Assembly (NCBI RefSeq): GCF_900104945.1
Contig: NZ_LT629736.1
Coordinates: 1,364,001-1,428,000, forward strand
Reading direction: 5' to 3'
DNA from: Halopseudomonas xinjiangensis
Lineage (GTDB): Bacteria > Pseudomonadota > Gammaproteobacteria > Pseudomonadales > Pseudomonadaceae
Length of the DNA stretch: 64,000 nucleotides
Part shown: piece by piece, positions 25,830-34,887 of the stretch
Numbering within the stretch: the first letter of the stretch is position 1
Layout: each line of letters opens with the position of its first letter
The notes under the pieces: generated by a model
Database searches by the model: none
Told to the model about the DNA's origin: nothing
The model's input: the letters and a program-made list of their open reading frames with translations, nothing else
Translations under genes and position numbers: made by a program

Positions 25830-26802
25830 AGTACGACCGGTACCAGCCGACGAATTCCGCCAGGCCCTGTTCTAAAGTGGTGCTGGGCTGCCAACCGGTC
25901 AGTTCGGCGATGTCGCTGACGTCAGCGCAGGTTTCGGGGATGTCGCCTGGCTGCAGTGGCAGGAAGCGCTTGACCGCAGGCCGATCCAGAGCCTTTTCCA
26001 GATAGTCGACGAAATCGAGCAGTCGTACCGGCGACCCGCGACCGATATTGATCACCCGTGCCGGCGCCTGGTCGATCGCCTCCGCCCGGCCTGCGGGCGG
26101 TAGCGCCTGCAGGCGAAAGATGCCCTCGACGATGTCATCGATGTAGGTGAAATCGCGAGACATGGCGCCGTTGTTGTAGATATCGATCGGCTGCCCGTCG
26201 AGAATCGACCGGGTAAACTTGAACAGCGCCATGTCCGGTCGGCCCCAGGGGCCGTAAACGGTAAAAAAGCGCAGCCCGCTTACCGGCAGCCCATACAGAT
26301 GCGCGTAGGTGTAAGCCATGAGTTCGTTGGCTGACTTGGTCGCTGCATAGAACGAAGCAGGCTTGCTGACGACATCGTCGGTCGAGAACGGGAGCTTCGC
26401 ACTCATGCCATAGACCGAACTGCTCGAAGCGTATACCAGGTGCTCACAGGGAAACGCCCGACAGGCTTCGAGCAGATTGACGAATCCGATGAGGTTCGAC
26501 TGCACGTACGCGGTGGGGTTGTCGAGGGAATAGCGCACCCCAGCCTGCGCGGCCAGATGGATCACTCGATCGAAGCGATGGTCGGCGAAGAGGGCCAGGA
26601 GCGCGGCCGGGTCGGCGATATCGATCAGGTAGAAACTGAACTGCGCTAGTGCTTCGAGCTCGTTGAGACGTGCCCGCTTGAGCTCGACACTGTAGTAATC
26701 ATTGAGATTGTCGAGCCCGACGACGTCATAGCCTTCCGCACACAGCCGCCTGGCTGTGTGAAAGCCGATAAAACCGGCTACGCCGGTGACCAGGACTTTC
26801 AT
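25819..26802 (-). CDS. NAD-dependent epimerase, UDP-glucuronate 4-epimerase-like
   Basis: A 327-residue extended short-chain dehydrogenase. The NAD motif is TGVAGFIGFHTARRL; the catalytic triad appears as YASSSSVYG and SFYAATKSANE (YxxxK). Segments LDNLNDYYSVELKRARL and QAGVRYSLDNPTAYVQSN, with RFFTVYGPWGRPDMALFKF, are typical of UDP-glucuronate/galacturonate 4-epimerases rather than GalE. It would supply the nucleotide sugar for the downstream GT2/GT39 pair. It is the first gene of the four-gene operon; the next gene overlaps by 11 bases. Confidence 0.86.
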   Translation of the reverse strand: MKVLVTGVAGFIGFHTARRLCAEGYDVVGLDNLNDYYSVELKRARLNELEALAQFSFYLIDIADPAALLALFADHRFDRVIHLAAQAGVRYSLDNPTAYVQSNLIGFVNLLEACRAFPCEHLVYASSSSVYGMSAKLPFSTDDVVSKPASFYAATKSANELMAYTYAHLYGLPVSGLRFFTVYGPWGRPDMALFKFTRSILDGQPIDIYNNGAMSRDFTYIDDIVEGIFRLQALPPAGRAEAIDQAPARVINIGRGSPVRLLDFVDYLEKALDRPAVKRFLPLQPGDIPETCADVSDIAELTGWQPSTTLEQGLAEFVGWYRSYYAI

Positions 26803-26969
26803 GCGCGCTCCGCACTCCTTTAAGACAGTCGCGCCGGGTCCCTGTTGAGCTGTTCACCGCTCCCGAGCCGGCGGACGATCTTAGCATGAGTGCGCCAGAT
26901 GCAAACCGGTGCGGCGTCACACAGGCGCAACGATCCGTCCCTGGTGCGCACCGGTCGCGTTGAGCTGAG

Positions 26970-29174
26970 TTAGAGAAGTTTGTCCATTGTGATGGGCAGG
27001 TCGCGTACACGCTTGCCAGTCGCATGGTAGACGGCATTGGCGACTGCCGCAGCGACTCCGACTATGCCGATTTCGCCGACACCTTTCGAACCGAGCGCAT
27101 TGACCACCTCGTCATGCTCCTCGACGAAGAAAACGTCGAGCTCACCAATGTCGGCGTTCACAGGCACATGATATTCCGCGAGATTGTGATTCATGTAACG
27201 GCCAAGCTGGTGATCGATCTGAGTTTCCTCGTGCAGTGCCATACCGATACCCCAGACAAGACCACCGACGATCTGGTTGCCGGCCGTCTTCGGATTGACC
27301 ACCCGCCCTGCCGCCACCGCACTCACGGCGCGGCTGACCTTGACGGTGCCGAGCGTCTCGTCAACCCGCACCTCGACGAACACCGCTGAATGCGTGGCCA
27401 TCGAATACGCGTCCCGCTCTTCGCCCGGTCCTGAATCGACTTCCGCCTCGAGGGCTCCGCTGACAGCAAGGATCGTTTCCAGCGCGACGACTGCATCCGG
27501 TCTGCCGTTGGCGCGCATCATGCCATCGCTGAATTCAAGATCCTCCACCCGCACGCCGGTAAACGGTGACGCCGGAGATTGCTGGGCTGCGTCGAGCAAT
27601 TTCTGGTGCAGTGCCTGACACGCCTGCTGCACGGCACTACCGACCGAGGACACGGTAGCCGACCCGCCTTCAAGCGGAGCCTTGGACAGGCTCGAATCGC
27701 CGAGCCTGAATTCGACCCGATCCATCGGCAGACCCATCGCAGCGGCGGCTATTTGCGTCATCACCGTATAGGTCCCGGTACCGATGTCGGCGGTGGCGCT
27801 ACTGACGACCAGCTTGCCGCCGGGTTCGATACGCGCCTTGGCACTGGCCGGCATCTGCATGGCTTCCCAGACACCGGTGCACATTCCCCAACCGATCAGC
27901 TTGTCGCCGTCTCGCATGCTGCGTGGGGCCTGCGAACGGCGATACCAGCCAAAGCGTTCCGCACCCTGCTCGTAACATTCGCGCAGGGCTTTGCTGGAGA
28001 ACGGTTTGTCTTCGTTCTGATTACGCTCTGCGTAATTTTTCAAGCGAAACGCAAGCGGGTCCATACCGACCGCGTACGCCATTTCGTCGATCGCCGACTC
28101 CAGCGCGAAGACGCCGATCGCGGCGCCGGGCGCGCGCATATCCAGCGGCGTGTATACGTCCAGCGGCACCAGCCGGTAGTCCAGCCTGACGTTGGGGCAT
28201 TGATACAGCATGCCGGACCACTCGACCTCGTGTTCGGTGAAGTCCTCGAAGCGCGACGTCTGGCCGATAGCCTGATGAGTAAGGGCCTGCAAGGTCCCGT
28301 CAGCGCACGCGCCGAGCGACAACCGTTGAACGGTGCGCGGGCGGTAGCCGAAGGTAAACATCTGTTGCCGCTTGAGCGTGACCCGCACCGAGCGCTTGAG
28401 CTTGAGAGCTGCCATCACGGCAAGGGGCAGCTGGTATTGCGGCCGCAACCCCGAGCCGAACGCGCCGCCAACGAATGGCGAAATGACCCGTATGCGCCCT
28501 TCCATGCCAAAGATGCCTTCCAGGTAATGCATGCAGTTCTGCACGCCCTGGGTCTTGTCGTAAATCTCCAGCGCCCCGTCGCCAAGGTAATGCACGGTCG
28601 AAGCATGTGGCTCCATGGGGTTATGGTGTTCCACCGGAGTGCTGTATTGCACGTCCACGCGGACCTCGGCAGCGCTCAGCGCCGCATCGACATCTCCGCG
28701 CGGCGCGGGCAGCTCGCCCGGTGCGGCGTGATCCTGTTCAAGGGCTGCCATGAGATCGGTCTGATGCGCTTCGGCCTGGTATTGCACCTGCACCAGGCTC
28801 CCCGCATAGCGGGCCAGTTCGAGGTTGTCCGCCACCACCAGCGCAATCGGCTGACCGTTGTAGAGGATGCGGTCGTTGAATAGCGGGCGAAACGGTGAGC
28901 CGTCGGCCGCGTCTTCGTCCTCGTAGGGCTCGTCATAACTGGCAATGGGAGGCCGGTTTTCATGTGTCAGCACCAGCTGCACGCCCGGCACCGCCTGCGC
29001 TGCGCTGGCATCGATCGACACGATCCGGCCGCGCGCGATGGTGCTGTTCACTACGCTGCCGTACAGCAGGTCCGGCACCTGAAACTCGCCGGCGTAGTGC
29101 GCCTGGCCGGTCACCTTGAGCGGACCGTCGACACGGCTGACTGGCTGGCCGAAGGGAGATGTAGCAGTGTTCAT
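26970..29174 (-). CDS. paoC: Aldehyde/xanthine oxidoreductase, molybdopterin-binding subunit
   Basis: A 734-residue large subunit of a xanthine-oxidase-family enzyme, the PaoC type. Visible are the start VSRVDGPLKVTGQAHYAGEF, the substrate-channel region GGAFGSGLRPQYQLPL, the cofactor segments RAPGAAIGVFALESAIDEMA and GSATVSSVGSAV, and the active-site glutamate in GSKGVGEIGIVG near residue 698. It oxidises aldehydes, aromatic ones in the best-studied E. coli enzyme, with water as oxygen source. The start overlaps the end of the FAD-subunit gene by four bases, so the three subunits are translationally coupled. Confidence 0.92.
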   Translation of the reverse strand: MNTATSPFGQPVSRVDGPLKVTGQAHYAGEFQVPDLLYGSVVNSTIARGRIVSIDASAAQAVPGVQLVLTHENRPPIASYDEPYEDEDAADGSPFRPLFNDRILYNGQPIALVVADNLELARYAGSLVQVQYQAEAHQTDLMAALEQDHAAPGELPAPRGDVDAALSAAEVRVDVQYSTPVEHHNPMEPHASTVHYLGDGALEIYDKTQGVQNCMHYLEGIFGMEGRIRVISPFVGGAFGSGLRPQYQLPLAVMAALKLKRSVRVTLKRQQMFTFGYRPRTVQRLSLGACADGTLQALTHQAIGQTSRFEDFTEHEVEWSGMLYQCPNVRLDYRLVPLDVYTPLDMRAPGAAIGVFALESAIDEMAYAVGMDPLAFRLKNYAERNQNEDKPFSSKALRECYEQGAERFGWYRRSQAPRSMRDGDKLIGWGMCTGVWEAMQMPASAKARIEPGGKLVVSSATADIGTGTYTVMTQIAAAAMGLPMDRVEFRLGDSSLSKAPLEGGSATVSSVGSAVQQACQALHQKLLDAAQQSPASPFTGVRVEDLEFSDGMMRANGRPDAVVALETILAVSGALEAEVDSGPGEERDAYSMATHSAVFVEVRVDETLGTVKVSRAVSAVAAGRVVNPKTAGNQIVGGLVWGIGMALHEETQIDHQLGRYMNHNLAEYHVPVNADIGELDVFFVEEHDEVVNALGSKGVGEIGIVGVAAAVANAVYHATGKRVRDLPITMDKLL

Positions 29175-30157
29175 CGGGCGGCTCCTTTGGCTGAATCGCT
29201 CAAGGCGCGGACGATGGCCCGGCGCGCAAGATCGATCTTGAAGGTGTTGTGATCGAAGCCGACTGCTCCGTGCAACAGAATATCGGCAGCGGCATCAAAA
29301 GCGGACTCGTCGGCTTTCTTTCCAACCAGCGCTGCTTCGGCTTGCGGATCGCGCCACGGTTTGTGCGCGACGCCGCCCAGAGCCAGGCGGGCGCTGCGGA
29401 TAGTGTCGCCATCGAAATCCAGCGCGGCGGCGACCGAGACAATCGCAAACGCGTAGGAGGCACGATCGCGCACTTTCAGGTAGGCGCTGTGGCTCGAATA
29501 ATCTTCCGCAGGCAGCTCCACCGCTGTGATCAGCTCGCCATCGAGCAGATTGTTGTCGCGTTCGGGGTGGTCACCCGGTAACCGGTGGAATCCGCTCATG
29601 GGCAGGCGCCTTTCGCCCTGTGGACCCTGCACATGCACCGTGGCATTCAGCGCGGCGAGTGCAATACACATGTCAGATGGGTGCACGGCAATGCAGTGTT
29701 CGCTGTGTCCGAGTATTGCGTGCATGCGGTTCAGCCCCTCGCGTGCGCCGCAGCCGCTGCCCGGCTCGCGCTTGTTGCACGGTGTGGTGCTGTCGTAGAA
29801 GTAGTAGCAGCGGGTCCGTTGAAGCAGGTTGCCCCCGGTGCTGGCCATATTGCGTAGCTGAGCCGAGGCGCCGGCGAGTATCGCTTGTGAAAGCAGCGGA
29901 TAACGCTCTTCCACCGCGGGGTGCCAGGCGAGATCCGAGTTGCTCACCAGCGCTCCGATAAGTAGTCCGCCCTCTGCGGTTTCCTCGATGCCCCGCAACG
30001 GCAACCGGGTAATGTCGATCAGCTGCGTGGGTCGCTCAACGTTCTCCTTCATCAGATCCAGCAGGTTGGTACCGCCGGCGATGTAACGGCTGTCTGGCTG
30101 GAAAAGGCGGATGGCTTCATCGACCTGCTGCGGCCGTGCGTAGCTGAAGGGATTCAT
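29171..30157 (-). CDS. paoB: Aldehyde oxidoreductase, FAD-binding subunit with [4Fe-4S] insert
   Basis: A 328-residue FAD subunit: PF00941-like N-terminus MNPFSYARPQQVDEAIRL, FAD-binding RYIAGGTNLLDLMKE and ASTGGNLLQRTRC, and a CO-dehydrogenase-flavoprotein C-terminal domain. Cysteines in RTRCYYFYD, PCNKREPGSGCGA and SEHCIAV match the extra iron-sulfur cluster known from E. coli PaoB, not found in ordinary xanthine dehydrogenases. It transfers electrons from the molybdenum centre through FeS clusters to FAD. It overlaps both neighbouring subunit genes by ATGA-type junctions. Confidence 0.92.
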   Translation of the reverse strand: MNPFSYARPQQVDEAIRLFQPDSRYIAGGTNLLDLMKENVERPTQLIDITRLPLRGIEETAEGGLLIGALVSNSDLAWHPAVEERYPLLSQAILAGASAQLRNMASTGGNLLQRTRCYYFYDSTTPCNKREPGSGCGAREGLNRMHAILGHSEHCIAVHPSDMCIALAALNATVHVQGPQGERRLPMSGFHRLPGDHPERDNNLLDGELITAVELPAEDYSSHSAYLKVRDRASYAFAIVSVAAALDFDGDTIRSARLALGGVAHKPWRDPQAEAALVGKKADESAFDAAADILLHGAVGFDHNTFKIDLARRAIVRALSDSAKGAAR

Positions 30158-30708
30158 GAGCGCACCTCCCTCGCTGACTGCGGCGCGGTAGCGTCTTTCC
30201 CCAACGGGGTCTGCGTCTCGGACATTGCCGCCTCGATGGCGCTGAGGATGTTCGGGTACGCTCCGCAGCGACAGATGTTTCCGCTCATCTGTTCGCGGAT
30301 CTCGTCAGGGCTGTGCGCCCGCCCCTCGTTGACCATACCCACAGCCGAGCATATCTGCCCAGGCGTGCAGTAGCCGCACTGGAAGGCGTCATGCTCGACG
30401 AACGCGGACTGCATGGGATGGAGCTTCTCCCCGTCGGCCAGCCCTTCGATGGTTGTGATCGAAGCCCCATCGACCATGACGGCCAAAGTAAGACAGGAGT
30501 TGATGCGAACACCGTCTCGCAACACGGTGCAGGCGCCGCACTGGCCGTGGTCACAGCCCTTCTTGGTGCCGGTCAGGCTCAGTTGTTCCCGAAGCAAGTC
30601 GAGCAATGTGGTCCAGGGATGCACCTCGATCTCGCGGCGCTGGCCGTTCAGGTCAAGGCTGATCGCGCAGGCAGAGCGGCCTGTCTCGGGTTGTTTATTA
30701 TCGGTCAT
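30154..30708 (-). CDS. paoA: Aldehyde oxidoreductase, [2Fe-2S] subunit
   Basis: A 184-residue small subunit with the plant-type ferredoxin cluster (CDHGQCGACTVL plus a later cysteine at NSCLTL) and the second, helical cluster (CGYCTPGQI and GNICRCGAYPNI). I start at 30708, where GAGG precedes the ATG; the frame continues to 30792, but that part lacks coding character. Unlike E. coli PaoA there is no twin-arginine signal in either version, so this enzyme is probably cytoplasmic. First of three overlapping subunit genes, 118 bases after the MocA-like gene. Confidence 0.92.
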   Translation of the reverse strand: MTDNKQPETGRSACAISLDLNGQRREIEVHPWTTLLDLLREQLSLTGTKKGCDHGQCGACTVLRDGVRINSCLTLAVMVDGASITTIEGLADGEKLHPMQSAFVEHDAFQCGYCTPGQICSAVGMVNEGRAHSPDEIREQMSGNICRCGAYPNILSAIEAAMSETQTPLGKDATAPQSAREVRS

Positions 30709-30826
30709 GGCGGCCTCACGGTTGGCTGTATGGTGTGTGCCTTCCCTGGGCGAACTAAGGGCTACGACTCTTCGGATTGCGGGTACGTTCAACTTCGATC
30801 TGCCCCCATCGGCTCGCTGTATCTGC

Positions 30827-31438
30827 CTATTCAGCCGATGAACGCCTATCTCCCGGACGGTCGATATCCTGCAGCACGCCTGGATCGTCTAGTGCTACCT
30901 CCACGATCGGTTGCTCACCGGAGAACAGCGTTTGAGCACCGGCGTCACCGTCCAGTTCGAGCAATGCGGCCCAGTGCGCTGTGCCGATGCCACGCGGATG
31001 CCCGCGCTGGCCGTTGAAGGTCGGCACCACCACGTTCGATTCGTTGATCTCCGCGACGACCTTGAAAAGCGAGTCCCGTGTGACATACGGCATGTCGCCA
31101 AGGGCGACCAGCCAGCCGCGACGGGCCGGGAAACGAGCGACCGCCTGGGCCAGGCTGTGGCCCAGTCCGTTGGTCTGGACTGCAAACACCTCGGCCTGAA
31201 GTGCGCCGGCGTTTGAGGCGAGCCATTGGCGAAGCGGGTGATTGTCCGCCCTGACGACGACGACCGTGCGCTCGGCAACGCCACGCAAAGCGGTCAGGGT
31301 TGCCTCAAGCACTGGGGGAGAATCAGCGTCGCTGAAACTGGCTGCGAGCAGCTTGTCCTGGTCATGATGGGCGCGATAACGGCTCCCCTGCCCGGCAGAC
31401 AACACCAGGGCGCAGATGCCTTCGTTGGGATTAGGCAC
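30827..31438 (-). CDS. Molybdenum cofactor nucleotidyltransferase (MocA-like)
   Basis: A 203-residue protein with the NTP-transferase signature ALVLSAGQGSRYRAHHDQDK and an acidic metal-binding LVALGDMPYV, as in MocA, which makes the cytosine-dinucleotide form of the molybdenum cofactor needed by xanthine-oxidase-family enzymes. Position directly before paoABC supports this over other sugar or MobA-type nucleotidyltransferases. Overlaps the XdhC-like gene by eight bases. Confidence 0.85.
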   Translation of the reverse strand: MPNPNEGICALVLSAGQGSRYRAHHDQDKLLAASFSDADSPPVLEATLTALRGVAERTVVVVRADNHPLRQWLASNAGALQAEVFAVQTNGLGHSLAQAVARFPARRGWLVALGDMPYVTRDSLFKVVAEINESNVVVPTFNGQRGHPRGIGTAHWAALLELDGDAGAQTLFSGEQPIVEVALDDPGVLQDIDRPGDRRSSAE

Positions 31439-32396
31439 AGCGCAGCGCCCCAGGTGACTGTTGCTGAGCCCCGTTACGGATGGCTACGACCTCGGCCATC
31501 AACGAAAGCGCGATTTCGGGTGGGGTACGGCTACCGATAGGCAAGCCTATGGGACCATGCAGGCGCTTCACTTCGGCCTCGGTGAGACCCAGCTCGATCA
31601 ACCTTGTGCGGCGGCGCTCGTTGTTGCGCCGTGAGCCAAGGGCACCGACATACAGCGCATCCGAGCGCAACGCCTGGAGCAAGGCAAGATCATCCAGGAC
31701 CGGGTCATGGGTCAAGGCGACCACCGCGGTATGAGCGTCCAGGCCAAGCTGTGCGACGGCATCATCCGGCATGCCCCCGATGAAGCGTACGCCGGCCGCA
31801 GCCCAGTCATGTTCGTAGCCGGGGCGTGGGTCGCAGACAAATACTTCGAATCCGAGCGCGCCGGCAAGCTCCGCCACATAGCGCGAGAGCTGTCCGGCAC
31901 CGACCAGCATCAGTCGCCAGGCCGGGCCGTAAGGCGCGTACAGAGTGGTCCCGTCGAACCGGAGCTTTTCACCGCCGCGTGCAGACACCAGCGACACCTG
32001 TCCTGTAGCGATGTCGACCTGTCGGATCACACGTTCATGTTGCTCGCAGCGAGCAACAACGTCCTCGACCCAGCGACTGTCGCCCAACGATTCGCACAAC
32101 AGTCGGACGGTCCCGCCGCACGGCAGGCCGAAGCGCGCCGATTCCTCCTGGCTTACACCGTAACTGATGATCTTGCAGCCACTCTGAGCATGCTCGGCCG
32201 AGCGCAGCAAATCGTCCTCGATACACCCGCCGGACACGGATCCTTCGACTCGGCCGTCGCTACGCAAGGCGAGCAGCGAGCCGACCGGCCGCGGCGCGCT
32301 CCCCCAGGTTTCGATGACGGTATATAGCACGACCGGATGGCCCTGATGCATCCAGTCGCGGGCGCTGCGCAACACCGCGAGATCGACGTTATCCAC
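31431..32396 (-). CDS. XdhC/CoxI family maturation factor (PaoD-like)
   Basis: A 321-residue protein with the XdhC N-terminal domain (VVLYTVIETWGSAPRPVGSLLAL, SGGCIEDDLL) and a Rossmann C-terminal domain (RLMLVGAGQLSRYVAELAGALGFEVFVCDPR, YVGALGSRRNNERRR). Family members bind molybdenum cofactor, help sulfurate it and insert it into xanthine-oxidase-type apoenzymes. It is the first gene of the five-gene molybdoenzyme operon running left to 26970. Confidence 0.9.
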   Translation of the reverse strand: MDNVDLAVLRSARDWMHQGHPVVLYTVIETWGSAPRPVGSLLALRSDGRVEGSVSGGCIEDDLLRSAEHAQSGCKIISYGVSQEESARFGLPCGGTVRLLCESLGDSRWVEDVVARCEQHERVIRQVDIATGQVSLVSARGGEKLRFDGTTLYAPYGPAWRLMLVGAGQLSRYVAELAGALGFEVFVCDPRPGYEHDWAAAGVRFIGGMPDDAVAQLGLDAHTAVVALTHDPVLDDLALLQALRSDALYVGALGSRRNNERRRTRLIELGLTEAEVKRLHGPIGLPIGSRTPPEIALSLMAEVVAIRNGAQQQSPGALRCA

Positions 32397-32786
32397 ATAG
32401 TCCCCGTTTGCTTGAACAGTCGAGGCTGTGACTGGTTTGCTCCCAGCTAGTTCGGCACCGAATGTCGGTCTGGTGCGGGTCTCGGGACGCCTACTGGGAC
32501 CAAAGTCGCATCAGGGGCGTTCAGCAAGAACCGAGGTTGTCATGGAGAGTCGGAAGCTACGAGCAGTGCGATTAGCACCCTCTGCGGTGTCGCGGTTCGG
32601 CAGGTATGGCGGTTCCGACGATGCCCGCATTGTTTTAGCCGGATCATCAAGCAGCGGGTGAATGGGCGGCGCCATAAAGTGTGCTCTGGATGCGGATGGC
32701 AGCCTCCGCCGCGTAAGGGTTGATGCTCACCCTGCGCTGCAGCGCAGGGTCAGATCGCTAAACCGCAGCGCACAGAGACGGCTCGG
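32397..32786. other. 390-base region with an orphan zinc-ribbon-like frame and a perfect palindrome
   Basis: This gap between the XdhC-like start and the hybrid kinase end has no normal gene. On the plus strand, 32620-32723 encodes WRFRRCPHCFSRIIKQ followed by HKVCSGCGWQPPPRKG and a stop, a CxxC-CxxC zinc-ribbon pattern, but no ATG, GTG or TTG start lies in that frame back to about 32480. It may be a relic. A 22-base perfect palindrome follows at 32729-32750. Promoters for the molybdoenzyme operon are expected here. Confidence 0.5.
32729..32750. repeat. Perfect 22-base palindrome
   Basis: The half-site ACCCTGCGCTG is followed directly by its reverse complement with no loop. It lies 37 bases past the hybrid kinase stop and about 330 bases upstream of the XdhC-like start. 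Without a T-tract or loop it is a poor intrinsic terminator; it could be a dimeric regulator site or a transcript-end structure. Confidence 0.7.
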
Positions 32787-34886
32787 CTAGCCCATGCGGG
32801 TGTCTGCATCGTAGCCGGAATGAAGCGCTGGGTACGCAAGCATGGTTGCCACCCGGCTCGCCAATGCATCCAGCGTAAACGGCTTGGTCAGCAGCTGCAT
32901 GTAAGGGCCGAGAAAGTCGGTCTGATCCATGGCGCTTTCTGCGTAGCCCGTCAGGAACAATACCGGCAGGCGCGGCTGCAGTTGCTGGATAACCTCTGCT
33001 AGCTGGCGGCCGTTCATCCCCGGCAAACCCACGTCGGTAATCAGCAGGTCAACGTGCTCAAGCTTATGGAAGCACTCCAATGCCTCCTCGCCATCCCGTG
33101 CTACGCAGACTTGATAGCCCAGTTCCTCGAGCACTTCCTGATTGATCAGACGTACCGATTCATCGTCCTCGACCAGCAGAACCGCCTGCCCTCTGCCCGA
33201 CGCCGCCCGCTGTTGGGGCGACAACGAGTCTGTTTCGACCTTCGGATGCTCTGGCAGACAAATCGAAACGGTAGTGCCGACACCCGGCACGCTGTCGATC
33301 GACAGGCGGCCGTTACTTTGTTGGGCAAAGCCGAACACCATCGACAAGCCAAGCCCGGTGCCCTGACCGATTGGCTTGGTCGTGAAGAACGGTTCAGTGA
33401 CTTTCGTCAGCACGGCCTCGGGAATCCCGCAACCGGTATCTATCACCTCAACGCAGACCAGGGCGGGGGTAACCTGCGTATTGACGATACGAGTACGAAT
33501 CGACAGCTCGCCGCCATCAGGCATGGCATCGCGGGCGTTGATCGCCAGGTTGAGAATGGCGTTCTCCAACTGGTTTGCGTCAGCGTTGACCCAGGGATCG
33601 TCCTCACAAAGATCAAGCTTCAGAGCGATCTGTTCGGACACGGTTCGCTGCAAGAGATCCTTCAGGGCCACGGCGAGATGATTGATCGACAGCGGCTTGG
33701 CATCCAGCGGCTGCCGTCTGGAGAACGCCAACAAGCGCTGGGTCAAGGACGCGGCACGCTGGGCGGAACTGTTGGCCGCATCCATAAAGCGCAGTACATC
33801 GTCGGTATTGCCCTTCGCCATGCGCATCTTGATCAGTTCAAGCGCGCTGATGACACCGGTCAGCATATTGTTGAAGTCGTGGGCGATACCGCCGGTGAGC
33901 TGACCCACCGCTTCCATTTTCAGTGACTGTCGCAGTTGCTCCTCTGCACGCGCTCGCTCATCGCTTTCTGTCTTCAACTGCTCGATTGCGGCATTCAGCG
34001 CCTGCGTCCGGGCTTGTACCTGAGTCTCAAGCTCCTCATTGAAGCGTCGCAGCGACAGTTCGGCCTGCTTCTCTTCATTGATGTCGACGATGACTGCTGC
34101 TGCACCGATGATCTTTCGGTCATTGCCATAGAGCGGCACTGCGCTGACGCGCATCCATGACTCGTCGCCATCTTCAAGACTGTGACAGAAATCGACCCTG
34201 GCGCCCGATTCGCCCCTGAGCGCCTTGGCGCCTGGAAACATATGAGGCTCGAGCTTTCTGCCGTCCGCGTCCAACCCCACCCAGCTAGAGTCGGTTTCAG
34301 ACTGCATGGAAGGAATGATGCCTCCCGGCACGTAATGCCGGTACAGGGGATTGCTGATGACCGACCGACCCTCGCCATCCATGAAACAGATGCCGACCGG
34401 GACGTTTTCCAGAAGAATCCGCATCCGGCCCCGCTCCTCGGCCAGTTCGGCAAGACGATCGCGCATCTCGAACTGGCGTTCGCGGGAGCCCCATGCAGCG
34501 GCAACGGCGCTCAGGAGCGAGGCGGAGCTAAGCGGCCGTTCGAGCACCACCACGTAGCCTGCCGATCGTGGAAGCCGGCGCCTGGCGATTTCGGTATCAC
34601 GCCCCGAGCGTCCGTTGTTCGAAGCCAGCAGAATGATCGGGATGTCGGACCAGCTCGGCTGTCGCCCCAGGGCCTCGTCGAGGGCAGAGGCATCCCCCAG
34701 GAGCGATTCTTCCGTCAGGAGTATCAGACCTGTGCCCGAACCCAGGGCCGCGGACAGGGAAGAAAGGTCCTGATGGATCTGGAGCGAGTATCTTTCGCCG
34801 AAAAGCCTTTCCATGCTGAGCGCGTCGCCTTTGAACGGCGCGACGATCGACAGGGTCCTGGCTTGCGCTTGTTGCTCAACCGTCAC
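32787..34886 (-). CDS. Hybrid sensor histidine kinase / receiver, partner of the KaiC-like protein
   Basis: A 699-residue soluble kinase without membrane helices. In order: a degenerate receiver-like N-terminus (about 1-130), a PAS domain (about 150-280, NVPVGICFMDGEGRSVISNP), a coiled coil, the dimerisation and phospho-histidine region with GGIAHDFNNML near residue 338, an ATPase domain (NAILNLAINARDAMPDGG, DTGCGIP, GTGLGLSMVFGF) and a C-terminal receiver with VLLVEDDES and phospho-Asp in LLITDVGLPG. It starts with GTG one base after the KaiC-like stop, so it is translated with it. It lacks an output domain, so it must pass the signal to another protein. Confidence 0.88.
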   Translation of the reverse strand: MTVEQQAQARTLSIVAPFKGDALSMERLFGERYSLQIHQDLSSLSAALGSGTGLILLTEESLLGDASALDEALGRQPSWSDIPIILLASNNGRSGRDTEIARRRLPRSAGYVVVLERPLSSASLLSAVAAAWGSRERQFEMRDRLAELAEERGRMRILLENVPVGICFMDGEGRSVISNPLYRHYVPGGIIPSMQSETDSSWVGLDADGRKLEPHMFPGAKALRGESGARVDFCHSLEDGDESWMRVSAVPLYGNDRKIIGAAAVIVDINEEKQAELSLRRFNEELETQVQARTQALNAAIEQLKTESDERARAEEQLRQSLKMEAVGQLTGGIAHDFNNMLTGVISALELIKMRMAKGNTDDVLRFMDAANSSAQRAASLTQRLLAFSRRQPLDAKPLSINHLAVALKDLLQRTVSEQIALKLDLCEDDPWVNADANQLENAILNLAINARDAMPDGGELSIRTRIVNTQVTPALVCVEVIDTGCGIPEAVLTKVTEPFFTTKPIGQGTGLGLSMVFGFAQQSNGRLSIDSVPGVGTTVSICLPEHPKVETDSLSPQQRAASGRGQAVLLVEDDESVRLINQEVLEELGYQVCVARDGEEALECFHKLEHVDLLITDVGLPGMNGRQLAEVIQQLQPRLPVLFLTGYAESAMDQTDFLGPYMQLLTKPFTLDALASRVATMLAYPALHSGYDADTRMG

Positions 34887-34887
34887 G

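Noticed and set aside
27579..28883. 434-codon plus-strand frame
   Set aside because: Antisense to the paoC-like gene, whose family motifs are unambiguous; a high-GC codon-position artefact.
32428..32661. 77-codon plus-strand frame suggesting a small protein or transposase end
   Set aside because: No ribosome site, no motif; the zinc-ribbon pattern nearby is in another frame, and no inverted repeats of an insertion sequence are present.
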